Assembly: GCA_049889175.1 (NCBI GenBank) | Contig: JBMHDW010000013.1 | Coordinates: 21,295-85,294, forward strand | Origin: JBMHDW01 sp049889175 | GTDB lineage: Bacteria > Pseudomonadota > Gammaproteobacteria > Comchoanobacterales > Comchoanobacteraceae | Direction: 5' to 3' | Length of the DNA stretch: 64,000 bases | Part shown: one piece after another, positions 28,598 through 38,027 of the stretch | Layout: every line of letters begins with the position of its first letter | How positions within the stretch are numbered: the first letter of the stretch is position 1 | Program-made: the position numbers and the translations under genes | Notes under the pieces: generated by a model | Told to the model about the DNA's origin: nothing | The model's input: the letters and a program-made list of their open reading frames with translations, nothing else | Database searches by the model: none

Positions 28598-31500
28598 TTA
28601 ATGCAGAGATTTTCTTTTTTCAGTGATCTGTTCGGGAGCATGACGCTCGGAGAGGTTATTTAATTCTTCAAGTGTATTTCTAAAAATGTTTTTTAAACTG
28701 CTCTCACTATTATCTGGCAATTGATGATGAATCTTATCAACATTTTTCTTGTATGTATCCAGATAACCCTGCCAGTTTTTATGATTAATGTCGAGACCTT
28801 TAGGAGAATGTAAACTAATGATTATAGCACACTCTTCTGGTGTTTTTTTAGCATCTTGAACTAAAGTAAAAGTATTTGATATAATTTCACTTAATTCATT
28901 GTAGGGTTGTTGTCTTTCAAATAATTCTTTAGCTTTTTTTTCAAAGTTATGAACGCTTTTGCTTTTCGATTTGGTAGTTTCTTCAGCGAGATACTGAAAA
29001 TCCGTCATCTTATTTAAAGTATTTTCATCGTAAATATCAGCATTTGATTGACCATATTGAGCCGTAATACTTATTTTTTGTAACAGGTGAATAATATCTC
29101 CAGCATCAAACCCCTTATCATCATTTTCTTTATCTTTAACTACTGCTTTTTTATCTTTAACTACTGCTTTTTTATCATTATCTTCTGCTTTTTTATCATT
29201 AACATTTGTAGTCCATTTTTTAACTTTTGCAGTCCATTCTTTAAGTTGATCTAATAAATTAAGCATTTTCTCTATTGCAAGACTTGAGTTCTCAGGATCT
29301 CCATTTTTGATTTTTTTATCAAAATGTTCCATCTGAGTTTGAATCCAACTACCTAATGGAAATGACTTATTATCTTTTTTCTCTTCTTCAGAGTGAGAGA
29401 ACATATTCAGAATAGTTGATAACAATGACGGATCCTGATCATCTTGTACTGACTCATTATTCCTTAAAGGCAGATCATCCCAGGACTTTGGATTAAAAAG
29501 CTGAGGCATTTTTGCTTTGATACCTTTCCATAAATTTAAAACATCATTATTTAATTGTTCATTAACTTCTTTTTCATCTCCCTCTATACCAACTAAACCA
29601 TCGTCAAAAAACATACCCTCTTTACCTGATTTTGCGTTGGAATCAAAACCCCCATGCGAATAATCACTCAAAGTCATAACCTCCTTAAAAGCATCTGATT
29701 GTTCAGCAGAAATATCTCCTTTCATCCTCAAATCATCCAGTATGCGTTGACTATTATCTTTGATATCCAAATCTACAATTTTAAAATCATTAGCACTTAA
29801 TTTTATCTCTAAATTCAATTCATTCATTTGATTAGCGTCAGAAACGCTGGTGTCTTTAAACCCTACTGGCTGATGCTGATTAAAGCATAAAAATTTAGCA
29901 CCTAATTTTATTTTTATAGAAATCTCTCCATCATTGAGTCTTTTAATCTTCATTCTATTTGAAAGAGGTGAAAATGACACTGTTTTATTACTGGCATTTA
30001 AAAAATTATACTGCCACAAACTGAAACTATTTGAGACATTTTGCCAACAGACCATTTTTATAAAGTTTCTTTGAAAAGGCGTTAAATGATCTTTATCTTC
30101 AATGAATGTTTTATAGTCTTCATCTAATAACTCATCCTCCCCAATTTCCTGGTTATCATTCTCTGTAATCACCTTTCTATCATTAAAAATAATAGATCTT
30201 GCAATATCCCTATCATAATTATCTAAAACCTTTTCTCTTCTGATGATTGAACTGATTTTTTCTAATTCAGATGGATTCAATTGATCCACTTTTGTTTCAA
30301 AGTCAATGCCTGCCTTTTCCATTATTGTCTTAACTTTTTCTGTTGAAGAAGATTTGAAAAAGTCTTCAACCTGAATCTTTATCTTATCCTCACCAAAAAC
30401 ATTAGGTGGTAAAAAATCTTCATTACCCAATGCTTGGATACATCTATTATATGTTTCTGGTGAACAAACTCTCTGGGTAAAATTGTCTATTTCTTTATCT
30501 TTTCCTTCAAATCCCGCACTCAAAGCACTACCAATAATAAATCTTTGCAAACCATCACTTCCCATAAACTCATCTTGCCATTTGAGTTTAGGATTGAGTA
30601 TCTTATTCTCCCTATGTATTTCATTCATTTTATAAAGAGCCATCACGCATCTTGTTAGATCTTTTGAATATAATGCAACTCTTTTTGCTTCCTCGAAATA
30701 CTTTGACTCGGTATCAATAAAAGTTAATACTTTAGGGTTCTTTTTCACAGCTTTTTTAATAAAATCTACATCATCTTTTAATGATGAATCAAGTTTGAGC
30801 CACACACTAGGTCGTTGTGATAAAACTGAAAGTATAAATTTCTCATTACTTTTCAATTCATCACCAACAAAATCCCATGCATTATATTGATCCTTAATCG
30901 CTGCTATTACGACTTGTGTATCATTTTTAAAATCATCACCGGCATACTCTAGTGCTAACCCATTCTGCTTCACCGCTTTTAGTACCATTTCTCTGTCATT
31001 TTTTAATTTTTCGCTAGCATGTTGCAAGGCTAATCCATTCTGCTCTACTGCCACCAAAACAATTTCACTATTATCTTTGAGATCCGTACTAGCATATTGT
31101 AAAGCTAGTCCATTTTTGTATACAGCATTGTTAACAACTTCAAAATCATTATTTAGTGGTTGTTCTTTCCTGAACAAAAATCCGAATGTTTCACTTCCAG
31201 CATGCTGTAATGCTAAACCATTTTGTGATACCAAACCTAAAAGTGTCTTTCTGTCATTGATTTTCTCTTGAGCATCATCAGTACTAGCAACATCTCTCAA
31301 AGAAGCAGTTTCATCTTTCTTTGTAACAACAACTCCTTTTGTTTTTTTAACCTTAGACTTAATTGATTTTTTTTCTATTTGATTGACTGTACTTTCTTCA
31401 ACACCCCCTATATTTTTTTCTTGTTTTAAAGATTGTTTACTTTCTTGAGGCTGTTGTAATTGTTCCTTAATTCTTTTAAATTGACCACTTTTTAAATTAT

Positions 31501-32230
31501 CTTTATTAATATTTGCTTTAATTTCTTCGGCTAAACCTTTAAAACGTGGATTATTTTTGACAACATCATAGGCTAAATCTTTAACAAAACTCTTAATTGA
31601 TTCAATCTTTTTTTCTTCACATTTATATTCTCCAAAAAAACCAATCCAATCACCAAAAATAGCGTGCATACCACAATTACCATCAGCATTGGTTTTGTAA
31701 GCTTTTCCCTTTAGCATTTTTTCCCAATGATTATCATGAATATGTTTTATGTTGATCATTTCAAGCTTTTCGCTATTCATGTACTCAGTAAAAGCACCAA
31801 CCAATGTTTGTATTTCTTCATAAGAACTTGATTCATTAACATTAAAATTTTCAGAGAAAAAAAGTGGAAGTTCTTGATTTCGCATAAACATAAACTTTTG
31901 GAATACTTCTTTTAATAAAGATATTTCCTTTGACAATCTTTGTCTAAATCCCGGTATTTGATCATCATCATCTTTTAAACCTCTAATAATATTATTTATG
32001 CTTGCGATATCCTTTATACGATCAAAGATATCTTTAGAACTAGATGCTAAACTATTAGGCAGTTTTAGATCTGAATTTACTTGATGAATATAAAGACAAA
32101 TACCCATTGCTGATGACACTATATCTAAATCTGCATCTGTCAACCATTCCGTACCATTGTCAGAGCAAAAAGCGTTTTGCCATAATTCAAAACATTTTCT
32201 ATCATCTAAGTTAGTTGTATCAGTTTTCAT
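28598..32230 (-). CDS. Large effector-like protein with OTU-type Cys box and DUF4116 repeats
   Basis: A 1,210-residue cytoplasmic-type protein without signal peptide or membrane segments. Residues about 180-195 read KTNADGNCGMHAIFGDW, matching the Asp-Gly-Asn-Cys box of OTU-family cysteine proteases (candidate Cys 186). The matching catalytic His could not be placed. Residues about 320-510 hold seven degenerate repeats of the DUF4116 type (consensus VxxNGLALQHAS..LKND). The C-terminal third is charged and coiled-coil-like, with a tandem KDKKAVV repeat. ATG 32230 lies 12 bases after AGGAGG; a GTG at 32239 is only 3 bases from it. DUF4116 proteins occur in protist-associated bacteria, and a host-directed deubiquitinase role is inference only. 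Confidence 0.8.
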   Translation of the reverse strand: MKTDTTNLDDRKCFELWQNAFCSDNGTEWLTDADLDIVSSAMGICLYIHQVNSDLKLPNSLASSSKDIFDRIKDIASINNIIRGLKDDDDQIPGFRQRLSKEISLLKEVFQKFMFMRNQELPLFFSENFNVNESSSYEEIQTLVGAFTEYMNSEKLEMINIKHIHDNHWEKMLKGKAYKTNADGNCGMHAIFGDWIGFFGEYKCEEKKIESIKSFVKDLAYDVVKNNPRFKGLAEEIKANINKDNLKSGQFKRIKEQLQQPQESKQSLKQEKNIGGVEESTVNQIEKKSIKSKVKKTKGVVVTKKDETASLRDVASTDDAQEKINDRKTLLGLVSQNGLALQHAGSETFGFLFRKEQPLNNDFEVVNNAVYKNGLALQYASTDLKDNSEIVLVAVEQNGLALQHASEKLKNDREMVLKAVKQNGLALEYAGDDFKNDTQVVIAAIKDQYNAWDFVGDELKSNEKFILSVLSQRPSVWLKLDSSLKDDVDFIKKAVKKNPKVLTFIDTESKYFEEAKRVALYSKDLTRCVMALYKMNEIHRENKILNPKLKWQDEFMGSDGLQRFIIGSALSAGFEGKDKEIDNFTQRVCSPETYNRCIQALGNEDFLPPNVFGEDKIKIQVEDFFKSSSTEKVKTIMEKAGIDFETKVDQLNPSELEKISSIIRREKVLDNYDRDIARSIIFNDRKVITENDNQEIGEDELLDEDYKTFIEDKDHLTPFQRNFIKMVCWQNVSNSFSLWQYNFLNASNKTVSFSPLSNRMKIKRLNDGEISIKIKLGAKFLCFNQHQPVGFKDTSVSDANQMNELNLEIKLSANDFKIVDLDIKDNSQRILDDLRMKGDISAEQSDAFKEVMTLSDYSHGGFDSNAKSGKEGMFFDDGLVGIEGDEKEVNEQLNNDVLNLWKGIKAKMPQLFNPKSWDDLPLRNNESVQDDQDPSLLSTILNMFSHSEEEKKDNKSFPLGSWIQTQMEHFDKKIKNGDPENSSLAIEKMLNLLDQLKEWTAKVKKWTTNVNDKKAEDNDKKAVVKDKKAVVKDKENDDKGFDAGDIIHLLQKISITAQYGQSNADIYDENTLNKMTDFQYLAEETTKSKSKSVHNFEKKAKELFERQQPYNELSEIISNTFTLVQDAKKTPEECAIIISLHSPKGLDINHKNWQGYLDTYKKNVDKIHHQLPDNSESSLKNIFRNTLEELNNLSERHAPEQITEKRKSLH
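29133..29210. repeat. 21-bp in-gene tandem repeat encoding KDKKAVV units
   Basis: Two near-perfect 21-bp copies (unit core TTATCTTTAACTACTGCTTT) followed by two degenerate copies lie inside the large effector-like gene. They encode a Lys/Asp-rich linker (KAVVKDKKAVVKDK). Such in-frame units can expand or contract by slippage without breaking the frame. Confidence 0.8.
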
Positions 32231-32301
32231 GAGTAACACTTTCCTCCTAGAAAACTATATAGACCAAATAATCAATATTGGCATGAATTAAAACACCTAA
32301 A

Positions 32302-33843
32302 TTAGAGGTGCTCACCACCATTTGTTTTTTCTAAGCCTTTATTTGTTTTAACCTTATTTGGATCTGTATTTTCTTTTAATTGACCTGTAACTTTTACTAA
32401 AGTGTTCGTCTTAGCTTTTAAATTATTGTGACTTACTTTCACACCATCCCATTCTTTTTTCAATGACACTTCATGGTGTTGACCTTGTTGTTTTACACTT
32501 GTGGATAAAGCATTCTTTCTATTCTCAAGTACGGAATTAAAGTTATCCTCTAATTCTTTTTTGAATGCATCATTAACCGAATTAATCCTTAATCTAGACA
32601 GCGCTTGATCAAATGGCGTCTGACCCTCTTTTGGAATCAATTCACTATAAAGCTCAAAAACACATGAGAAGCTGTGTTCATCAGAATCTTTAATAACCTC
32701 CTTCAATTCTGTAGACTGATCATGTGTTACCCCTCTTTTGGGTGATAATGCAATCCTTTCTGCATAAGCTAAGTTTCTATTTCCTTTAAATAAAATATTT
32801 CTTTTTATAGTTGATTCTTTATCTTTTTGACCATACCTAAATGCAAAACATGCATTTTTCTCAAATAACTGTCTTTGACTATTCTTTTGTGGCATTTCAA
32901 TGAGTCGCTTACAAATGATCTCTAAATCATCTTTAGACAGGTTTGTGATATTATCTAATGTAAGCTTTGAAATGTAATCACCAAAATGCCCATCGTCTAA
33001 CATTCCCAATAATGTTCTATCAATAGTTCCATTTTTTTCAAACAACCGTTTAAATACAGGATCTTTAAGTCCACTGACCGATAATCTCTGAATATTTGGT
33101 TCAAATTGACTAAGCTTTTCAATCGTTAGATCTTGATCCAAAACCAATACATCTGCCTGAACAACATTATTTTTTTCATCCAAAACATAAGATATTCTAT
33201 TTATATCATCAGGTGATTCTGATATCAATAAACCCATTTTTGATTGAATAAAATCCCGATCATAATTTTTAGTCTTAGATTTCGGAAATAAAAAAGAAAA
33301 TACACCGAAAATCCATAGCAATGTATTTCGTAATGGATATTTTTTGGCATATGCTCTTTTAGCTTTTCGCTCGGCCACCTCGAGTACTACATCAGTTAAC
33401 GAGCCATCAAGGTTAAATCGTTGCTTTAATCTTTCAAAAACCTTAATCTGGTATTTTTTTTCAAGTTTTATATTGTCAGAATCAGCATCTAAATTAAAGA
33501 TTACTTCCATTATATCAAAAACAATCTGATTTTTATTTGTCAGGGTAAAACCGTTTTTAATCGACTGAATTATATTGTTAACATAAATATCATTTTCGTC
33601 AAATTGATGTCCATCATTTGAGCTTTGTATTAAAGCATCCAGCCTTTCTTTAACACTGTCTAAACCTGATTGATCATCAGCATTATATTTCTTAGAAAGC
33701 TTTGTTTCAAAGTAAAATTTGTCTTCACTGGGATCATACTGATAAGATTCAATAATGCGGCTAAAATCGCCTTGATTCGCATATTGTTTGAATAGCTTTA
33801 CCCTTTCTTCATACGGTATTTGTCTATTTCGACCTGGTGTCAT
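32302..33843 (-). CDS. Unrecognised 513-residue protein, probable partner of the OTU-like gene
   Basis: No known domain is recognised. The protein is hydrophilic and helical, with one moderately hydrophobic stretch near residue 175 (LLWIFGVFSFLFP) flanked by basic residues that could insert in or touch a membrane. The last 60 residues are K/T/N-rich and look disordered. There is no signal peptide. An AGGAGGG-type site (revcomp of CCCTCCTTT) precedes the ATG. It lies 71 bases upstream of the OTU-like gene on the same strand and has similar low-GC, Lys/Asp-rich composition, so the two probably form a transcription unit. Confidence 0.78.
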   Translation of the reverse strand: MTPGRNRQIPYEERVKLFKQYANQGDFSRIIESYQYDPSEDKFYFETKLSKKYNADDQSGLDSVKERLDALIQSSNDGHQFDENDIYVNNIIQSIKNGFTLTNKNQIVFDIMEVIFNLDADSDNIKLEKKYQIKVFERLKQRFNLDGSLTDVVLEVAERKAKRAYAKKYPLRNTLLWIFGVFSFLFPKSKTKNYDRDFIQSKMGLLISESPDDINRISYVLDEKNNVVQADVLVLDQDLTIEKLSQFEPNIQRLSVSGLKDPVFKRLFEKNGTIDRTLLGMLDDGHFGDYISKLTLDNITNLSKDDLEIICKRLIEMPQKNSQRQLFEKNACFAFRYGQKDKESTIKRNILFKGNRNLAYAERIALSPKRGVTHDQSTELKEVIKDSDEHSFSCVFELYSELIPKEGQTPFDQALSRLRINSVNDAFKKELEDNFNSVLENRKNALSTSVKQQGQHHEVSLKKEWDGVKVSHNNLKAKTNTLVKVTGQLKENTDPNKVKTNKGLEKTNGGEHL

Positions 33844-33896
33844 AACCCTCCTTTTTTCTTCTTATAGGTTATTTTTTGAATAAATGCTGGAAATTT

Positions 33897-34349
33897 TTAT
33901 GATAAAGGACACATTGGTATACGTCTAATTAAATCATCAGAATCCAAATCTTCACACTGACCCACACATTCTCTGATGACTGTCACTGAAGCACCCTTTA
34001 AACACAAGCATTGATATAGCTCATTGGTACACTGATCCTCACGATTGTAACAGAAAGCAGGCGTATTAATGGTGGCTAACCACCGACAACGATCATGATT
34101 ATCTTCATTATTCATACACGCTGAATAGGCCAACTGATATTGATAAGCTCGCCGAAGTGAGCAAAGCTCGTATTTTGAAGATTCTAGATCAACACAGCGA
34201 TTATAATCCCTCTGACATTGCAAGGTCATTAGCTCTTGTGACCGTTGATCAACTTCCTGATCAAATGATACCGCATATTGATAACGGTACTGAGGACCAC
34301 ACCCCACCAAAAACGTCGCTAAAAATAGACAAATAAACCGTTGATACAT
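33897..34349 (-). CDS. Small cysteine-rich lipoprotein
   Basis: About 150 residues with a lipoprotein signal (MYQRFICLFLATFLVGC; lipidated Cys at residue 17). The mature part carries more than a dozen cysteines in CxxD..C, CRWL..C and CLCLKG patterns, which suggests several disulfides in the periplasm or at the surface. The sequence ends IPMCPLS. The ATG at 34349 was chosen because the lipobox fits there; the frame extends 12 residues upstream. Function unknown. Confidence 0.75.
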   Translation of the reverse strand: MYQRFICLFLATFLVGCGPQYRYQYAVSFDQEVDQRSQELMTLQCQRDYNRCVDLESSKYELCSLRRAYQYQLAYSACMNNEDNHDRCRWLATINTPAFCYNREDQCTNELYQCLCLKGASVTVIRECVGQCEDLDSDDLIRRIPMCPLS

Positions 34350-34385
34350 TCCACATCCATGATTGTTTTTAATAGTATGAATCAT

Positions 34386-34414
34386 TTGCCCGTAAATGAC
34401 AATATTCTTATAAA
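34386..34414 (+). promoter_or_regulatory. Promoter for the trypsin-like gene
   Basis: TTGCCC (34386-34391), a 17-bp spacer and TATAAA (34409-34414) lie 28 bases before the ATG at 34443, in the divergent gap with the Cys-rich lipoprotein gene. Confidence 0.5.
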
Positions 34415-34442
34415 ATGGTTTATTTTTTCGTTCAAATAGGCT

Positions 34443-35918
34443 ATGATTACCAACAATTTATCGAGACTTGTCATGCACACAGATCGCCGCCAACTAGAAC
34501 AACAAATAGCTGCAGGTTTATCAGCAAAGGATGCTGAGAAACATCGTCTTTTAGAGAAGCACTTCAACAATGATCCGTTACATCCTCAAGCACTAAAACT
34601 CGCTAATCATGTTTTTCCAGTTACTATTGGCAATCGAATTGGTACTGCCTTCGCACCATTTGCTGGTATGATATGTTCTAATGCACATGTCTTTAATACG
34701 CATGCTGAAGTCAATCAGTCACACTTACCTCATGACATTACCTTGATTAATGAAGGTGTTTACTTGAGGCCTAACGATCCAAGCTTGTACCCTGACGTAC
34801 TGATCGCTGAAGCAATGACTGACAATATGTCTTTAGTCAGTATCCCTCCATTTTTCTATCAAGATATTCAACACCCTGAGTCTAAATACTTTTGCATCAA
34901 CCCACACTTAACACCAGATACACCAAACTGGTTGACTGAATTAGCTCAACCAGAGCATCAAGAGCAAGTGATGGTGTTCCCTTTACCTGAAGAAGGTATC
35001 GTCCATGGAATGTCTGGAACACCCATATTTGAAGCAAAAATGATGATGATTCAACACCAGCCACAATGGGTAATCATTATTGCTGGTATGGTATTTGCCC
35101 GTCATCTAGAAGGGAATCAACTTTTCGCTATCAAACTTGAAAAAGAGCTTAAGCAAATCTGTCAGATCAAAGCACAATACCAAACCCACCTAAGAGAGCA
35201 GCTGACTTCTAAAGTCATGCCAACTCAAAACTCAGCATCCAACGCACATCTTACGCTACTGGAAATGCTTAAGAACTACAGCACTGGTCATACGCTTGCA
35301 CCCTATCCTCATCTACCTGCAGAACCCCTTAATGAGGGTAGAATTGTGGATGTCGGTACCTCTGTTTTTTGTACCCAATCTACCAAACATAAAGCGTTTA
35401 AAAAGACAACCCTTACGGGGCGAAATCACCCTCATGAAAAGTATTTAAACCGAACTGAAATTAAAAAACATTTTATCGACGGTATCCATAAATTCCTTGA
35501 TAAAACCCTCTCCCTTAGTTCTGAGCGCATTAATTTTGATGATAGCCACTCTATTTTTCGATTGGATATTAAACCATGTAAGCATCATAACCCCAAAGCC
35601 CATAACTTGCCCAAAAAACTCACAAACAAACAGTCCATTGCAGGTAAGTCATTTAATATGTGGCAACTTGAAATACAGGATTGTACAGGAAAAGAAGCCA
35701 CTGGTAGGGAAAATAACCCAAGCTCTACCTACAGCGTAGTGATGCTTCCCGAACATGATTCAAAAAAGACATTTAAACTAGATCAAGACTTCATGGCTGC
35801 CTTTCGATATTCACAAGATCATACCAAAGTTGTCTTTATGCAACCTGACCTTAAACTATATTTGAAGCCAGATAATGAGGTCTTTTTTTCTGACACCATT
35901 AAGGGCCTCTATCGATGA
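34443..35918 (+). CDS. Cryptic trypsin-fold serine protease-like protein
   Basis: 491 residues, no signal peptide. Between residues 60 and 200 it carries a chymotrypsin-fold pattern: GNRIGTAFAPFAGMICSNAHVF (His 82, compare TAAHC), TDNMSLVSI (Asp 127) and HGMSGTPIFE (Ser 191, compare GNSGGP). His-Asp spacing (45) equals that of trypsin. The remaining 290 residues are unrecognised, charged and His/Lys-rich. Absence of an export signal and its place beside effector-like genes suggest an intracellular or type-IV-delivered protein, but this is inference. It overlaps the next MFS gene by 4 bases, so they are cotranscribed. Confidence 0.72.
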   Translation: MITNNLSRLVMHTDRRQLEQQIAAGLSAKDAEKHRLLEKHFNNDPLHPQALKLANHVFPVTIGNRIGTAFAPFAGMICSNAHVFNTHAEVNQSHLPHDITLINEGVYLRPNDPSLYPDVLIAEAMTDNMSLVSIPPFFYQDIQHPESKYFCINPHLTPDTPNWLTELAQPEHQEQVMVFPLPEEGIVHGMSGTPIFEAKMMMIQHQPQWVIIIAGMVFARHLEGNQLFAIKLEKELKQICQIKAQYQTHLREQLTSKVMPTQNSASNAHLTLLEMLKNYSTGHTLAPYPHLPAEPLNEGRIVDVGTSVFCTQSTKHKAFKKTTLTGRNHPHEKYLNRTEIKKHFIDGIHKFLDKTLSLSSERINFDDSHSIFRLDIKPCKHHNPKAHNLPKKLTNKQSIAGKSFNMWQLEIQDCTGKEATGRENNPSSTYSVVMLPEHDSKKTFKLDQDFMAAFRYSQDHTKVVFMQPDLKLYLKPDNEVFFSDTIKGLYR

Positions 35919-37168
35919 TTGAAACACGATCAAAAAGACAATATCTTTTGCTGTTGGTAACCATCCTTTTGGTATCAACTATTGGCTCTATTTTCTGTGA
36001 TTTTCACTTAGCAACCTTTAACCAAATTGCTCTAGATCTCAATCAGTATGGCCTATCTACAGATAGTGCTTACAACCTTGCTCAACTTACAATGCCTGCA
36101 TTTCTAATCGCTTATGCCATTGGTGGATTCTTGACCGGCCCCCTAGCTGATCAACTTCCAAAACACAGATTAATTTATACGGGTCTTACAATCACTATCG
36201 TAGCGTCAAGCTTGAGTGCATTAAGTCAAAACCTAACCACTCTGTTGGTTTGTCGTGGATTTCAAGGCTTAGGAACTGCGATGGCTGCCATCACTATCCG
36301 CAGTATGTTTACCTTTCTTTTTGCCGATTCACAGCTCAAAAAAGTGAGTGATTTATTTAGTATTCTCGCACCCGTTTTATTTACCATCACACCGGCATTA
36401 GGCACTTATATTTTTGGACAACTTCACTCATGGCGAGCCTTGTTTTGGCTGATGGCACTTTATGCCATAGCCGTAACTCTACTCACTATTGCTTGCCAAC
36501 GCTTTCTGCCCAAAAAGCCCATTCAATGCAGCACACCATTTTTCAAACGCTTTGCTCAAGATACCAAAACGATTTTACTTCACCCTGATTACCTCATCAA
36601 CCTCTCCATCTTCTGTCTGACTATGTTTATGGTTATGGCTATTTTAGTACAAATGGATCAATTATTTACAATCCACCTCGATCTTAATAAAAATCAATTT
36701 GCGCTCATACAATTAGCTCTTGGTGCCTGCTGGTTTTTAAGTGCAGCACTCAACCAATGGCTTCTTCACTACATGAATCGTAGTGCAGTGGTTACAATTG
36801 GCTGTAGTATCAGCCTATGTTCCTTTGGCCTGCTTAGTTTAAGCCTTGTTGATTCTACAGCCAGTTTCTTAGCTATTTTTGGTCCACTGGCTTTATTTAA
36901 TTTCAGTATGACCCTCATTTTTACCAACACTTTTTTAAAATGCATTCAACCATTTAAAAAGGAATCTGGCACCGCCAATGCCATTATGAACCTATGCCAA
37001 TACAGCATTCCAGGCTTGGGCACCGTTATTGTTACTTGGTTTAATGAAAGTCAAAATGCTCCTCAATGGCCACTCTGCCTTTTAGGCATCCCTTTAATGC
37101 TATTGACTTTTTGTATCAGTGTATATAGCTATCAAAGAAGCAAGAAAACATCATTTTTGCCGTCTTAG
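35915..37168 (+). CDS. Bcr/CflA-type MFS drug efflux transporter
   Basis: A 417-residue, 12-helix antiporter-type MFS protein. Motifs: the loop-2-3 signature GGFLTGPLADQLPKHRLIYTG, CRGFQGLGTAMAAI in helix 4 and LAPVLFTITPALGTYIF in helix 5, which is the motif C typical of drug/H+ antiporters. The start ATG overlaps the stop of the trypsin-like gene (ATGA). The substrate is unknown; drug or metabolite export is inferred from the subfamily. Confidence 0.88.
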   Translation: MIETRSKRQYLLLLVTILLVSTIGSIFCDFHLATFNQIALDLNQYGLSTDSAYNLAQLTMPAFLIAYAIGGFLTGPLADQLPKHRLIYTGLTITIVASSLSALSQNLTTLLVCRGFQGLGTAMAAITIRSMFTFLFADSQLKKVSDLFSILAPVLFTITPALGTYIFGQLHSWRALFWLMALYAIAVTLLTIACQRFLPKKPIQCSTPFFKRFAQDTKTILLHPDYLINLSIFCLTMFMVMAILVQMDQLFTIHLDLNKNQFALIQLALGACWFLSAALNQWLLHYMNRSAVVTIGCSISLCSFGLLSLSLVDSTASFLAIFGPLALFNFSMTLIFTNTFLKCIQPFKKESGTANAIMNLCQYSIPGLGTVIVTWFNESQNAPQWPLCLLGIPLMLLTFCISVYSYQRSKKTSFLPS

Positions 37169-37314
37169 CTCTATATACATTAACAACAATAACACAATCA
37201 TCACCAAGCTTGGCCAGAAAACCACAAGCCATCCAGCAATCACATTCAACATCTTCATCCTCCATCACTGTTATAGACAAATAATTAACAAAAAACATAC
37301 TTTAATTTAATTAT

Positions 37315-37343
37315 TTGAAATATTAATCAAGATAAACTACACT
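37315..37343 (+). promoter_or_regulatory. Promoter of tRNA-Ser
   Basis: TTGAAA (37315-37320), a 17-bp spacer and TACACT (37338-37343) lie 10 bases before the mature tRNA 5' end. Confidence 0.5.
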
Positions 37344-37352
37344 ATCGGCTAT

Positions 37353-37443
37353 GGAGAGGTGACCGAGTGGCTGAAGGTGCACGCCTGGAAAGCGTGTGTG
37401 CGGTTTTTCCGTACCAAGGGTTCGAATCCCTTTCTCTCCGCCA
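37353..37443 (+). tRNA. tRNA-Ser (anticodon GGA)
   Basis: A 91-base class II tRNA with encoded CCA. The acceptor GGAGAGG pairs with the strand ending CTCTCC, followed by discriminator G. The D arm is GACCGAGTGGCTGAAGGT. The anticodon stem CACGC/GCGTG encloses loop CTGGAAA, with anticodon GGA. A long variable arm (GTGTGCGGTTTTTCCGTACC) and T arm GGGTTCGAATCCC complete it. It reads UCC/UCU codons. Its 3' end forms part of a 28-bp direct repeat and marks the left boundary of a genomic island. Confidence 0.96.
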
Positions 37444-37463
37444 GTTTTTCATTTTCGAAAAGT
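37436..37463 (+). repeat. attL-like direct repeat, left copy (tRNA-Ser 3' end)
   Basis: 28-bp sequence starting CTCCGCCAGTTTTTC and ending TTCGAAAAGT. It covers the last 8 bases of tRNA-Ser including CCA plus 20 downstream bases. It is perfectly repeated at 40906-40933. The palindromic TTTTCGAAAA followed by a T-run may also serve as the tRNA terminator. Confidence 0.85.
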
Positions 37464-38027
37464 TTTTTCTAGATTTTTTGTACTAGCAAACATGCCTCTA
37501 AACCCTAGTATTCATGGGCTTTTTCGAGTTTAAGTTATGCAACACATGCGTACTTAGAGAATTACAAAATCACCAAATTTACCCCAAAATCTCCCTTTTT
37601 ACTCTCCGTTTCTCCGTTACATGCGAACGTCGGCCGTAAAGGCACGAACCTGCCAACCCCTTGATTTTAATGACCTTCCTTGATTTTGCTGTTTTGAGGT
37701 TCGTTTTTGGCTAGTGGTAGGCGCGAATACCCTAAATGAGAACATTTTACAATAGCTGGGATGTCTGTTTTGTGATAAAATTTTGCTGGGCAGTTAATAT
37801 TAATCACTGAATTGCTTGTATATTTTGATAATCAAATGGAAAGGTCTGCCATGAGGGTTCTATTTACCAGGCTGCTCTGGTATTGGTATTATTATTTTGT
37901 AACGGTGCATTTGCAACCGAGGTATGTATTATGAACGATTTTAAACAGGCTTTAGCCAAATTACAACCACAATTAATAGGCAGTTCCATTATATCAGTTA
38001 ATGGTTCGGATAGTGTTTATTTTTCTA
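37464..38027 (+). pseudogene. Decayed region with remnant of a small exported protein gene
   Basis: No intact gene. From about 37850 a frame reads a signal-peptide-like stretch (YQAALVLVLLFCNGAFA) followed by TEVCIMNDFKQALAKLQPQL and then runs into the left end of an IS remnant at 38028, where it stops. It has no usable start in that frame (an ATG at 37852 is in another frame), so it looks frameshifted as well as truncated. The 380 bases before it hold only short, stop-riddled frames and nothing recognisable. Confidence 0.5.

Noticed and set aside
29133..29210. Short CRISPR-like array
   Set aside because: The units are contiguous 21-bp coding repeats without spacers, inside an open frame.
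37464..37850. Integrase gene at the tRNA-Ser end of the island
   Set aside because: No frame long enough and no tyrosine-recombinase motif (R..HxxR..Y) could be found on either strand.
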